Assembly: GCA_037178855.1 (NCBI GenBank)
Contig: JASJZC010000007.1
Coordinates: forward strand, 4,216,001 to 4,280,000
Source: Oscheius sp. JU75
Lineage: Eukaryota > Nematoda > Chromadorea > Rhabditida > Rhabditidae
Reading direction: 5' to 3'
DNA: 64,000 bases
Positions within the stretch are counted from its first letter, which is position 1. Every line of letters begins with the position of its first letter. Made by a program: the position numbers and the translations under genes. Shown in pieces: positions 13,210 to 24,800 of the stretch. The notes under the pieces were generated by a model. That model saw nothing but the letters and a program-made list of their open reading frames with translations, searched no databases and was not told the DNA's origin.

Positions 13210-14535
13210 ATGAGCTTTGATCCAGATAGACCGAGATTTGATCAATCTACATTCTATGGGCGATTACGGCACTTTGCCGGCATTACAGATCCGTTGATTG
13301 CCTTCACACCAACTTCACAACTCCTTACTGCCAAAGATCTGATGATAAGATGCAGGTGAGAGGTTTTCACAATAAAAATAGATTGCTTTGTCATTACTGG
13401 CGGGGAATATATACCTTCAGAAATGGTGAAAATGCTCCAGCAACACTTGAAGAACTTCACCGTGCACAACGACTTTTTCAGTCAGCGTTCCATCCAGACA
13501 CTGGAGACCTGCAAAACTTTGCTGGTCGAATGTGTTTCAACGTCTGGGGAGGAACAGCTCTTTGTGGAGCCATGATGATCTGGTACCGGTGTATGTTTCA
13601 TTACTCTTCGTTATCTCCAGGTACAAATCGACTCCTGCCGTGCTATTCTGGCAATGGGCCAATCAGTCTTTCAACGCTTTGGTCAACTATACAAATCGTA
13701 ACGCGAAAAGTACATTGTCAACATCGGTAGAAAGCATTTATCCACATAGTTTTGCTCTGCTTCAGGATTTGGTAACAGCCTACGCGGGCGCCGTGACTGG
13801 GGCTCTCGGGCTTGCTACAGGTCTCAAAGCTTACTTTTCCCGAAAACAAGTGAGTAGTCTTGCGCAGAAGATGGTCCCACTTGGAGCTGTGGCGGTTGCA
13901 AACGCTATCAACATACCTATGATGAGGCAAAAGTAGGGTAACAACGAGGATCAAGAACTACGAGAAACTTTAAGCGAACTCAAAGAGGGCATGGCCGTCA
14001 CTGACAAGGATGGAAACATTGTTGGAACTAGTAGGTTGGCGGCTACGAAAGCCATATCTCTAGTGGTTCTTTCAAGGAATATTATTGTAGCTCCGTGTAT
14101 GAGTAAGTGAGTTCTCTCGCCAAAAAGAAAGACCTTCCCAGTACTGACCCCGATATTTATGGAAGGGTTGAACAAGCTAAAGTGGTTCCAGAAGAATATC
14201 AAAGTGTTGAACATCCCGACGCAGCTAGTCCTAACTTTCGTCATGTAAGTTCTTCTATTTGCAACAGTTACGTTCTGGTTCCAGTTACGGAACAATGATT
14301 CCCATCGGCTGCGCTCTATTTCCTCAACAAAAGTAAGTTTCATTTTCACAAAATCTTTTTACGTCATTGCGACAAGTCTCAAGTTGCAGTCATGTGTCTG
14401 CAAACGCGTCCCTCTCACCGATTAGAACTTTTCAGTTCCATTAGTCTTGCCACTCTGAAGAAGTACGAGCCAGCAGCATATGAGAAGCTAAAAGATCTCA
14501 AGATGGAGAAAGTCTACTTCAACAAAGGACTATAG
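13210..14535 (+). CDS. Sideroflexin, mitochondrial serine carrier
   Basis: Eight exons (13210-13355, 13421-13588, 13621-13726, 13766-13932, 13975-14102, 14142-14244, 14285-14332, 14436-14535) give 321 aa, the standard sideroflexin length. Family hallmarks appear in order: FYGRLRHFAGITDP near the N-terminus, the HPDTG motif (residues ~85), VLFWQWANQSFNALVNYTNRN, INIPMMRQNEL, IVAPCMILTP, and the C-terminal KVYFNKGL. Sideroflexins are inner-membrane multi-pass proteins; SFXN1 imports serine for mitochondrial one-carbon metabolism. Without splicing, exon 4 would read into an in-frame TAG at 13933. A 42-nt intron (13933-13974) with a TTTAAG acceptor removes it and restores the conserved MRQNEL. 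Which SFXN paralogue this is cannot be told. Confidence 0.95.
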
Positions 14536-14570
14536 AGTAGTAAGAAGCATAATAGTTCACAATAAAGTTT

Positions 14571-14576
14571 TATCAC
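14571..14576 (+). terminator. Poly(A) signal of sideroflexin
   Basis: AATAAA 36 nt after the sideroflexin stop codon. Confidence 0.65.
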
Positions 14577-14964
14577 GAGGCAGGTATTCACAGTAATATT
14601 GACAAGAAAGAGGACAACTTTCTACATTATGATATCCAGTAACTATGTACAAAAAAAGTGAGATAGGCCCCATTATTTACAAAAAAAATCTTGGGAAGAT
14701 CACTAATACTTGTTGGAATTCATATGATGGCAAATAACCCCCAAGGCCTGCACGGGTTCGATGTAAATACGAAAAGAAAGAAAAAATTTGTACAAAGGTC
14801 AACAAAGTTGATACAATACAGTTGACTGGCTGACTTTAATACAAAGCCTTTGGTCGGGAAGACACGTTGTAGATGACTAGTAGAACTCGCGCTGCTGCTT
14901 GATCACGAAGCGCTTACACACCACAAACCTTAAAGTTTCGATTGCTCTGGCCGCACAGCTTTTC
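14577..14964. other. 3' UTR region between convergent genes
   Basis: Probable 3' untranslated sequence of the convergent sideroflexin (+) and dct-1 (-) transcripts. No open frame of note and no RNA gene recognised. Confidence 0.45.
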
Positions 14965-15424
14965 TTACCCGATAGCTGCTCCGATGACAAAGGTTACGAT
15001 GTTGGACACAATAAAACCGACAACCCAACGAACATTAAACCGTGATTTCTTATCATCGCCATCAGTGCTGTAAGAGAAAGCATGTAGAGCCTCGGGTTCT
15101 GGAGAGTTGGGAGGCGTCGTCAAATTGGAACCATAATGACGCATGCGAACACATCTACAATTAAATGTGATGAAAATTGAATACGTTTGAATACTTGGGT
15201 GGGATAGCTTCTGGACGGCTGCTCCAATCCCAGATCCAATCAGTTCCCTTTCCAGGTGGCAGCATCTCCCTAACCAGTTTGTACTTGACCTGCTCCAAAT
15301 TATCGAATTCGACGTGGGGAGATTGCATGGACACCGGGCTGAAACTATGAGTATAAAAAGTAAGCTGCTGAGCAAACCTGAGCCGCGAGTCCTTCTCCTT
15401 TCCGTTTTCGTCATAGAGAATCAT
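14965..15424 (-). CDS. dct-1: BNIP3/NIX-type mitophagy receptor (DCT-1)
   Basis: Three exons (15424-15378, 15338-15195, 15154-14965) join in phase to 126 aa. The diagnostic BNIP3/NIX segment is [16 protein letters not shown] in the middle of the protein. The C-terminus is a single transmembrane helix, [20 protein letters not shown], with a GxxxG pair as in BNIP3 tail anchors. BNIP3/DCT-1 sits in the mitochondrial outer membrane and recruits Atg8/LGG proteins to remove mitochondria under hypoxia or stress. A candidate LC3-interacting motif is FDNL preceded by Val-Glu in [10 protein letters not shown], unlike the WxxL of mammalian BNIP3. The protein is shorter than mammalian BNIP3 (~190 aa) and lacks its long N-terminus. 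The start codon overlaps the ATG of the divergent plus-strand ORF. Confidence 0.92.
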
Positions 15425-15839
15425 GCTGGCGTCGACCGAAGAACAGAGGCTGGTTCGGCTTGGAGCCAATTCGACCCATGATTCCGCTGAAGATCCTGAG
15501 ATTTTGGATAAAAAAGGTTATTACGTGTTTGCAGGACAAGTTAGTGTGAAAGTTAATGTACCTGGCATATTATCTGAAGTCTCGGCATTTTCCGCTACTG
15601 CTATGCGCTTTCGTATATCAAACATCTTTGGACGTGAGAAGTCGAAAAAAGACATAGGATTCGACCCTGAAAGTTATAAGTTTGAGATGAGTATAAGGAT
15701 CATTCAAGACGGAAGGTTAGAAAGAATGGTCGAGGGGAGGCTACCTCAAAATATTTGCTCGTTTGCTTTGTGTCAGGCCGCTTCACTTTTGAATTACAAG
15801 AAAAAATGGGATGTGGCAAAAATAATTGTGGCGAAATAA
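15423..15839 (+). CDS. Intronless ORF divergent from dct-1, unrecognised
   Basis: A 138-codon frame opens at an ATG (15423-15425) that overlaps the dct-1 ATG (15424-15422) on the other strand within the four bases CATG. It is followed by a double AATAAA at 15929-15940. The sequence is ordinary globular-looking protein ([46 protein letters not shown]) with no recognised domain. The length and poly(A) signal argue for a gene; against it is that it occupies what should be the dct-1 5' UTR and promoter. It may be real, an antisense ORF or chance. Confidence 0.38.
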   Translation: MLASTEEQRLVRLGANSTHDSAEDPEILDKKGYYVFAGQVSVKVNVPGILSEVSAFSATAMRFRISNIFGREKSKKDIGFDPESYKFEMSIRIIQDGRLERMVEGRLPQNICSFALCQAASLLNYKKKWDVAKIIVAK

Positions 15840-15928
15840 TGGCAATCGCGAGGGTGTCTTTGTCTTCACATGACCTGTGATTTAAGATGCAATGTTGTGA
15901 CGAAATCATTCTACCAACACAACAATGA

Positions 15929-15940
15929 AATAAAAATAAA
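15929..15940 (+). terminator. Tandem poly(A) signals
   Basis: Two overlapping-register AATAAA hexamers ~90-100 nt after the divergent ORF stop. This is the main hint that the ORF at 15423-15839 is transcribed. Confidence 0.45.
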
Positions 15941-17477
15941 AGTGCAGAATGGTGCTCCAAACAGACACATTGCAAAGAATTTTTCGAGCTAGTAAGAGTA
16001 GCGACAACGATTTTCTTGGTCATGAGACGACGAAGAACACGTGACTTTTGTCTAGCTAAATTTCCCCCTCGCCGAGATACACAGGTGGCGATAGAAATTA
16101 GAACCAGAATGACTTGGTCTATTAGCAAAAATAGAAATAGGACATGCTAAGTGAGCACAAACGTAAAACAATTATCAACGAGGAATACACTGCCGAAGCG
16201 AATCAGCTGTTTTTAAGAGGGAGCATAACGACTCTTATTAGCATATCCAGTGCTTTTGTGGAGAATATGAGAGCTACTACTTAATTGGGCTGTGGCAGTT
16301 GGTCAGCCATGCAATGGAAACTGGACAGCCATCGATCGCGGGGAAATCATGTGAGCCAAGAGATCGTGAGAAGACAGAGACGCAGAGCGGTACCTCGGAA
16401 CGCTAGCGTGTCCTTTGCGAGCATGGAACAACACTATCATATGATCGCACACGACTCTGCGGCTGGAATGAAAAGCCCTAGAGAACCATTATGGGAGTCG
16501 ATGGCACGAGTTGTCAGCCGTCCACATGAACGCGCGCGCAAGTAGAACTTGCCGAGCATGTGATGAGGTCAGGAGGCTCAAGAAGCTAACACTTTTGATA
16601 TTGTTAACTGGAAACTTAGTTTTTGTAATGTAGAAGTATCAACGTCATAAAGTTAATCATATCTAGGAACGTACGTAGTTTTCGACATGGCGAGGAAACC
16701 GAATACAGTTTTTTTTTTCAAGAGAAAGCCTTGATTACACAATTGACCCTATCCAAGTTTTCGTTGATTATTCGGCCAAAAGTCGGAAAACCAACAAGAC
16801 AAATCTTTTTTGCCACAAATTTACAACGAACTTTGTAAGCATATGTGTAGAAAAAGCAGTCAACAACTTACTAATATTGTCGCCTCCGTGGAGCCGTATT
16901 CTAAAGAGTACCAGTTTACTTTAACTTCAGCAGGCCTCCTTTTTTAATTTATTACATGAGTAAATTGGTTTTACCTAGGCAGAACTGGTTTTACAAACTA
17001 TTCGTTCTGCTTACTGGCTTTGAAACTCTTGCAGTCTTTCACCTTACTACCGCAAGTTTAGTCTCAACCTTTGATTTAAGAAACTTTACGAGAGGCCCAG
17101 TACCACCCGTCGGCTGACACATCCCTCGCTCGTTTTAAAAAAGGCTCTGGTCAGCAGGGGTCACTCTGTGTCAGGTGTTCCAGTGTAGTCCGACATTAAT
17201 ACACCGACTTTTAGATGCGCACGGCTATCAACAATTGTAAATAGTTGCTGGAGACATTTCGAAAACGATGGTACAATGCAGTAATATACTTTGTGGAATG
17301 GAATGCAATCTACAAGACGCAACGAATGGAAGTTGGAGTGGATGGACAATGTTGAACTCTAACGAAGGAAACGTCGACCGCGTGCATGCTCAGTTTCATT
17401 GTTTGTGTGTTTGCAGAAAAACATGAAATGTCGTCTGGAACGTGTGTTGTCGGTTTTGTACACTGATCGTCGGTGTT
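15941..17477. other. Intergenic, only weak ORFs
   Basis: An 86-codon Arg-rich plus-strand frame (16285-16545) and a minus-strand frame overlapping 15700-16128 are the longest. Neither has family similarity or splice support. Otherwise nothing is seen. Confidence 0.4.
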
Positions 17478-17958
17478 ATGTCGAGTGGTAATAACGAAAG
17501 TCTTTCGGAGTCAAACATTCAGAGTAAGCCGAAAATGCTCGAGTTAGCAAACAGTGCGATTCTCGAAAGCCGGCAGCCCTTAGCGCTCTGCTCTCCTCGG
17601 ATGCTGTCCTCGGAGTTTTTACATGTTTGTAGTTGCCTTATAGAAAACGGTTCATCGTTTGCAGTTTCTTCGACTTGTATACAGTTTTCAGAGAAGAGAT
17701 TTTATGCACCGAACTCCGTCCAATGATAAATTTAGTGCAATGGTCAGTCCGCTCGAAAAAATGCTTTTACACTCCCGCAAGCGTTGTTCGAGACATTTGG
17801 CTACCACGGATTTAGTTTCAAAAGTTCGTTTCACTTCCTTCAGTAGTGTGCAGCAAACGGACTCTCCCGTTTTCAAAGACTTAAGCAATGTTGCGCTACT
17901 GTTTGTCATTACCAGGACTCATAGGGGCTATAGTGTAATTCGGTACAACCTCCGGTAG
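17478..17958 (+). CDS. Small two-exon gene, unrecognised
   Basis: The ATG at 17478 opens 62 codons (MSSGNNESLSESN..., ending NGSSFA). A 28-nt intron (17664-17691, GTTTCT...TTTTCAG) removed in phase leads to a second open frame from 17692 to a TAG at 17956-17958, about 150 aa in total. The product is hydrophilic and Ser-rich with a basic patch (LLHSRKRCSRHL) and no signal peptide or membrane segment. Without the intron, exon 1 stops at 17726 and exon 2 has no good start, so the splice is the best explanation. No family is recognised; it may be a nuclear or RNA-binding regulator, but that is a guess. Confidence 0.42.
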
Positions 17959-18828
17959 CCAGTAAGATTTAATATCGGCCTATTGTCATTTTTAGTTTTC
18001 TCCTCGCTTGCTTGTCATTACAGTTTTGCGTCCATTTCGCTGCTAAAATTTCTGTTTAACGTTTATGTGCTGTACAGAAATCTAGCCTTAAAAATGTTTG
18101 GCCATGTCAATGACAATGATTTTCAATGCATCATTTAAACGTGCTTGTAGTTTCAAAAAAATGTTTGCAGCACCTTGTGTTTTCACCTTAATGACAGTTT
18201 GTTATAGCAGATAGCCAACTGACTCAGCTCGTCCAGCTGTCTGCTGTTTTTATCGAACTCCCCCGGATGTCGGTTATGTCCACCATTATCACCGTTTCTT
18301 CTCTTTCCATTACCTATTGTTCTTTTTGCACTCTATGCACAATTATCTTTGCTGCTCTTTGATGGGTGTAAACCCATCTGAGGTGCGCGGCAAGGCAGGT
18401 TCCGCTGTAAATTCCACCCACCCATCCCGTCTGAGACTCGATCGCGCAGAGCTCGGTTGATTGCCCCCGATCCAGGTAAACAGCTCTTGTGATATCAAGA
18501 TCTCCCCAGCCCATTCAGAAAATCCACCTTGAGCCGTCAGCTCGGCTTCATTTTGACTTTTTGCCACACAACTCTTTCAGTTCAAAAATTGAAATTTTCC
18601 CATTTTTCTTTGGGTTTTGGCATTCATACCAAAACTCACACACATTACAGCGAACCTGCCTTGCCGTGGAACCTCATAGCACAAAACAGCTTTCTAATTT
18701 TGATACTTTCAGCTCTGGCTGGCGCTGTGAGGGTTCTCGGTAGTGGTATGAGTAAGATCCCGTCCCCCATCAATCTCATCCTTGTCTAATTGTAACTGTA
18801 TGAGCCTTTTCAGCTTCCATCACCTGAC
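17959..18828. other. Upstream region of troponin T
   Basis: No exon-like sequence. It should contain the muscle promoter(s) of the troponin T gene. A TTTTCAG at 18807-18813, 15 nt before the first troponin ATG, is a strong acceptor that could receive a spliced leader or a 5' UTR exon. Confidence 0.45.
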
Positions 18829-21800
18829 ATGTCCGACGAGGAGCTATAGTAAGTGTAATGTGGAATAACTTTTCCCCGTATACGAGCGTAAGTAGTCCCG
18901 GTCCATCACGCAGTACCGGTTTTTTCAACAGGTCTGACAGTACTTCTTCTTATCTTAGAGATTCCCCACCTCGTAGTTCGCTCAGAGATTCGTCCTCCTT
19001 CAGTAGAAGTAACTCTATCCGTGATTCTTCGCTAGCCTCATCCCAATTTCAACGTAGGTCAGACACACGTCGATCAGATACTGGCCCCACTAGAGTAAGC
19101 AGAGATAGTGAGACTACGGGACTTCTTGAGAGGTATGGAGTTAGACGGGGATCTGCTACTGAGTCCCCTGTACAAGCCCTCCTTAAGCAGCGCAAGCAGT
19201 CGGAGCCAGACGGTGGGTTGTTCACGCGAGGCACAGTACGCGATGCGGCACCAACTTACGCATTGGGTCCGTCAACATCCAGCCGAGGGCACGGCGCGGA
19301 GGCAAATGGATCCGCTTGGACACAGTCAACTGCGGCTGGACAAATGCAAAATCTCTCACAACAAGACTACATGAATCGTCTTATGGCTGCTCACAGTCGT
19401 GTCGATGAGCTTCTTCGTTCCCGCGGACTGAACTCGGATGACGAGAACAAGTACCTACGTGCTTGGGAACAGATACCAGTCATTCGCGAGGAGCGTTTTC
19501 GGCGACTCCGCTCTCCCAGTAACTCGAGTGACTCTGGCTTGTCAACTGACAACGACAGCGATCGCAGTAATGCGGAATCAGCTGTTCCAGAAGAGAATGT
19601 GGAACTAAAGGAAAAATTTGAATTGGTTGAAGACGATGTTTGCACTTTTGATGTTTTCCATCTAAAATCAAGTATCAATGAAGCCGTCTCCTTCTCAATC
19701 AAAGCACCGGAGCAGCCGGTAGTATCTAAATCAGTTGCAGTTCAGTTGATACAGAAGGAACAACAGGAAACAACCGTTGTTATCTCGCCTCTGGTCAACT
19801 CTACCTCAAGTGAGGCACAGTTCAAAGAAGTCAAGCAGCCGTCTACCAGATGGTCTCCTCCTCTTGAAGCAAACATTTCAAGAAATCTATCATTCGTCAA
19901 AAAGTCTTGCCAACACGCCTGTGACAAGATTTGGAAGACTGCGAGGAAACAGAAGATTACTGAAACTTTGGCGGTTCCACTTTCAAACGAGATCGAGAAA
20001 AGCTTCAACTTCCGCCGAAGACAGATAGTTGATCCTGGTACTACTGAGCAGAGACGACAAGTTCTATCCAGCATCAAACGAAAAAGTGCTCCGCCAATCC
20101 CAAGTACAGCCGAGATCTCTATCCAGCACTGCAGCTTCTATCAGATAAAGCAGAATGCTGTAGCAGCACTACCAGAGAAGAACGTCCGTATCAATCTGCG
20201 TCTGACTGAACGAGCGCCGAAGAACTGTGCGGTATCCATTGTACTACCAGCTCCTCCCAGAGTTGCCTATGTTCGGCTGGACATCCCAGCTGAGTTACCA
20301 CGGATGCGCAGAACAATGTCAACACAGCTCGTCCCGCAGCAAAAACATAGAATGGTCGGAAAACTCGATCGCGGCTTCACTGTCGACTTGGCAGAGGTGC
20401 CCAGAGAGCCGAGAAAGGTCAACCGGCTGAGGATCCCTGAGTACTTTTTGCAACAGTCTGCTGAAGCTCAGGAAGATGTTAATGGAGTGCGAAACAATTT
20501 GAAAAAGGTGTCTCCAGCTGCTATCATTGGTGGATTTGTCTACGAGTTGAAACCGCAGCCACAGTCTGGTCTACGTCGGGCAGGTGCAATCAGGAGAAGA
20601 GCGCCACCAATGAAGTCAACACTAACAAAAATACCAGGAGCGGAACCGTTTGCAGACTTCCTACCAACAGAGCCGCCTGATCCACCCTATCCGCCTTCAG
20701 AAAAATTATGTCATCTCCAAGAGACCGGTCATTTAAACTTGCCCGGCTCCCTAGATCGCCCCGCGACGTCTAGTGGAGCCTCGACTCTTAAAGAGTCTTC
20801 TATCGCGGAGCTGTCAGAAACAGATCGTCGACTAGTGGAGCAGTTCAGACGATCACTCAACATTCCCCGTCCTCAAACCATCGTGCGTCGTGCCCTCTCT
20901 CCATTAACTATCAGATGTTTCTACCAGGAAACACCAGAAAAGAAACCACCACACACTACCTGGATCCGTCGTAAAAGCCCAGTACCCAAAGAAACCAGCA
21001 AAGTCCGTAGTCCCTCGCCACTGTGCCTCAAACGCGTGTTCCGTTCCTCCCAAAAAGTCACCAAGTACATCTTTGGTGAATGGACTGTATCACTAAAGCG
21101 AGTTGACAAATCAGTCCCTCTTCGTTCCAAACCCAAACGCAGACGACTTCCTCGATGGATACCGCGATGGCGCAAAAAGCATCGGTAACTCAACATTACC
21201 TTAATTTTTTGTTTTTGATAGTAACCACGTATTTTTCAGTTCCGATGAGGAAGTCGAAGAGGTAGAGGAGGAAGAAGTTGTCGAGGAAGAGATCGAGGAA
21301 GAAGAGGTAACTAAGGCTGCCGTCCCTTCTGAAGAACCTCGCCATGAAAGGTGGGGTCATTTTGAGATGAAAGCTAGGATACCATGACTGTTGGAAACGT
21401 TCCCACGCCCACTCTTTAAATTAGGTGCTTGAGGTTTAGGGACAAACACTTTTGAAGTGACATGATAAACATATCTCTCGCGTGACGAAAAGTAAACTGA
21501 ACATCCGACTAGTGATATCATGCAAACCAACCAAGTTCCACTTTTCAGAGTCATCTCAAAGTCCTACAACGATGATGAGGTCGAAGGTCTCACCGAAGGA
21601 GAGAAAGCCATGGCCGTCTGTTTAGCACTGTTCTTACAGTATCATTGTCTTTTCAGGCTGCGAAGCGTCGTCATGAGGAGGAACAACAAGCCAAGTTGCT
21701 CGACTACGAGGAGAAGCGTCGTACCGAGCGCGAGAAGGTTATTTTTTTGAGTCATGATTTGATACATCAAGGTCATGCTTTTCTGATGTTAGCCTCGTGC

Positions 21801-24800
21801 AAAAGTTATGCTTTCCCTCAAAAACAATCTACATTTTGATTATATGTTGTTGACGAAATCTGTTTGCAGCTAATGGATGACAAGAAGTGCAAGACTGGGT
21901 CATGCGACTAGAAAATATATCTAAAAGAGATTAGAAGCATGTCCAATTGTTCAGAGGCTGTCCTTTAAACGCATAAAAACAGGTTGTAAGCGACTAAACA
22001 TCTTGACGACACAATACCACAATTCATAGAACAAATAGTTATGCGCTCCATGAGAGAAGTGCATTTGGCCATGATTCATTTTAAATCGTATCATCATTGA
22101 CCCTTAGAGCCACACATGCGTATCCTTTGACCAAGTGCATTCCTTGTAAATACTTCTTGATCTGCTGGTTGTCGTGATTGCATGACGCGTCTAATTAGAA
22201 GACCTTCGTTAATGTGCATTTCAGGAAGAGGAAGAGCTCCGTCGACTGAAAGAAAAACAAGAGAAGCGTCGTCTTGAGCGTGAGCAAGAAGAGCGTGAAA
22301 TGCTCGAAAGACGTCAACAAGAAGACGAGAGACGTCGACGTGAAGAAGTATAAAGCTCTTTTGACTAGGAACTAGTGTACTGTTCAGGAAGAGCGCAAGC
22401 AGCGTGGTGAGGACGAAAAGCGTAAAAAGGAAGAGTCCAATCGCAAGAAGAACCAAATCAGTGGTGGCGCCTTCACATCGCTAGTCAATACTGCTGGGCC
22501 TGGTGGACGGTAACTGGCTCTTTGACTTTAGATCTTTTCAATTCCAGTAACTTCACTATCCCCAAGAAGTCGGAGACCATGGGAGACAAATTCGGAAACA
22601 TTGTGCAAGCCAAGCAAGAAATGGGCATGACTAAAGACCAACAGGAACAAGCCAAGAAGGTCTTTCCAGATTTGTTGCAGATAACAACCTATTTTTAGAT
22701 TTTCCTCGCCCAAGTGGCTAGGGGTCTGGCTGAAGCTTCAGGGCTCCCTCAAGCTGACCTGAAAAACAAGATCAAAGAGCTACACCAGCGTATTTGTAAG
22801 CTCGAAGCTGACAAGTACGATCTGGAGAAGAGGCACGAAAGACAAGAGTACGATGTGAGAGAAGTTTCCAAAGAGTTCGTTTCTCATCCGTTTTTTCAGC
22901 TGAAAGAGTTGAACGAGCGTCAACGTCAAGTGGCTCGTAACTCTGCCTTGAAGAAGGGTCTCGACCCTACCGAGGCTGGAAGCTCGAGATACCCGGTATA
23001 CCTTTTTTGCTTTCTTTTCAGACAGTCACATCGTTTTATAGCCAAGAGTTCGCGTCGTCTCCAAGTACGAAACCAATTCTGAGGCTCTGTCTTTCCATGA
23101 CAAACGCAGCGTGTTCCTCAGCGTAAGTAACTGTGCTGTTTTCAGCCTAAAATCCAACTCGTGTCCAAGTATGATCGTCAGATTGATCGGCGTAATTTTA
23201 CCGAGCGCCGTTCCATGTATGAAAACGTATGTCCTGCGTCGAATCTGTGTCAGTCCTTGTCCTTGTTAAGAAAAACGCACATCCTTGTTTCCCCGGAGTC
23301 CCCCCGCCGGCCGTAATGTTGGAGAAGGTGATCCTGAAGTACGACACAGATGAGAAAAACGAGGACGAACCGGAGGAAGAAGAGTAGAGCTGTTCTCAGT
23401 CGCCGTCTGTTTTTGTCACGTAGATATCTATCCGTCATTAAATGTGATCCTAACCTCAATGCCATTGTTTGATCTTAACACGACACTACTACAGCCGCAC
23501 AAAAAGGTATCTGATCTTAGGAAGTGCTACGACACTACTTTTTTGGCTTCACTTTTTATTAGTTAAGCATTTTTCCATTTATGTCCCAACTTTTAATAGC
23601 CTCGAGTATTAAGAGGGTTCAAGAAAAACGTGCTAATCGCTTCAGGTCGTAGAAAAGTAGGTAGAAAAAGAAACCTTGAGACTAACTATAATCGGTTCCC
23701 CCTTCAAAAATTGTGATTAACCTCTTCCGAGTATAAAAACTTCTCCCCTCGTATAACTCAGAACTTTTTGCAGGTGTCACGCCATAATTGGGTATGAGAC
23801 AGACGAGGAAATTTGTTGAATCTTTATCGGGAAATTAGTATCTAAATTAAGCATTGGGAATTCGTGTCGTCAGCTTTGTCCAATTTCAGACCAAATTAAA
23901 AATACCTATACAGACCTATACATCTGAAAAGGCGAACACCTCGTGCCCATGAAATCAACATATTTTGTTTTTGTTGCAGGCAGCTATTGTTCATATGTCC
24001 CCTTCTTTTTTGCCATCGACAACAGCAAAAACTTGGTTATTTTTACCCCCTTATCATTTGATTCGGATATCAAAGAGAACAGTTAATATTATATCCCCGG
24101 ATTATCCATTAGCATATAAGTGGGTGTTGAAGGTCGCGCCAAAATAGTACAACCCACCAAGTTATGCACTACATGCCTCGTCGGACAAATTTTAAGAAAT
24201 GGGCAGTGAACTTGAATCGTTGTGCAGTGAGGTCAAAAAGCATTACTCAGAGCTGTTCCAAACATGGATGCCTAGTATTGAAATACCACCATAGTAGATA
24301 CGGTACTCCAACCCACGTCAAGGCATTTCTAATTTGAAAGGGTCTATTGTCATTACTGTACTGAGAACACCTGGCTGCAATGTCTACACGACGTCACAAA
24401 GTGCATGTGGTATTAATGTTTTTATGTTTTCTGTCCGTAACGGATCTGACGTCTTGTTCAGCCGGAGTTGTAAAACACGTTGCAAAATCACGTCTTTCAG
24501 CAAAGCAAGCGGGATCAGTCGCCTGAATTGTCCAAAGGATCGGCTCGTCCGCCAGCTGAGTGGGGTAGAAAGATCGTTCACGAAGACATCGAAGCTTATC
24601 TCAAGAATCCTGATCGTTGTCCAAAATACGTCGAAAAGGTATTTCCCCACGCAGTTGGCTACTGGAGAACTTGTTTTTCGTGCATACATCTCTAAGCCAC
24701 AGTTTGTAGAAGCATAGAAAGCGGAGATCATGGTTAAGAGGCTCTTGTCGGAATTGGTATTATTGCACTCTCACGCTGGGAAAAAGTAAAGAACAGAAAG

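Noticed and set aside
13920-14060. Stop-codon readthrough or pseudogene in sideroflexin
   Set aside because: A 42-nt intron with a TTTAAG acceptor removes the TAG and restores the conserved sequence.
14740-14780. GGTTCGAT-containing stretch considered as a tRNA T-arm
   Set aside because: No acceptor stem, D-arm or anticodon arm could be paired around it.
18931-21184. Splicing of the normal first TnT exon into the acceptor near 18930
   Set aside because: The junction would create a TAG immediately (TA plus G), so the giant exon more likely has its own start at 18858 or a trans-spliced 5' end.
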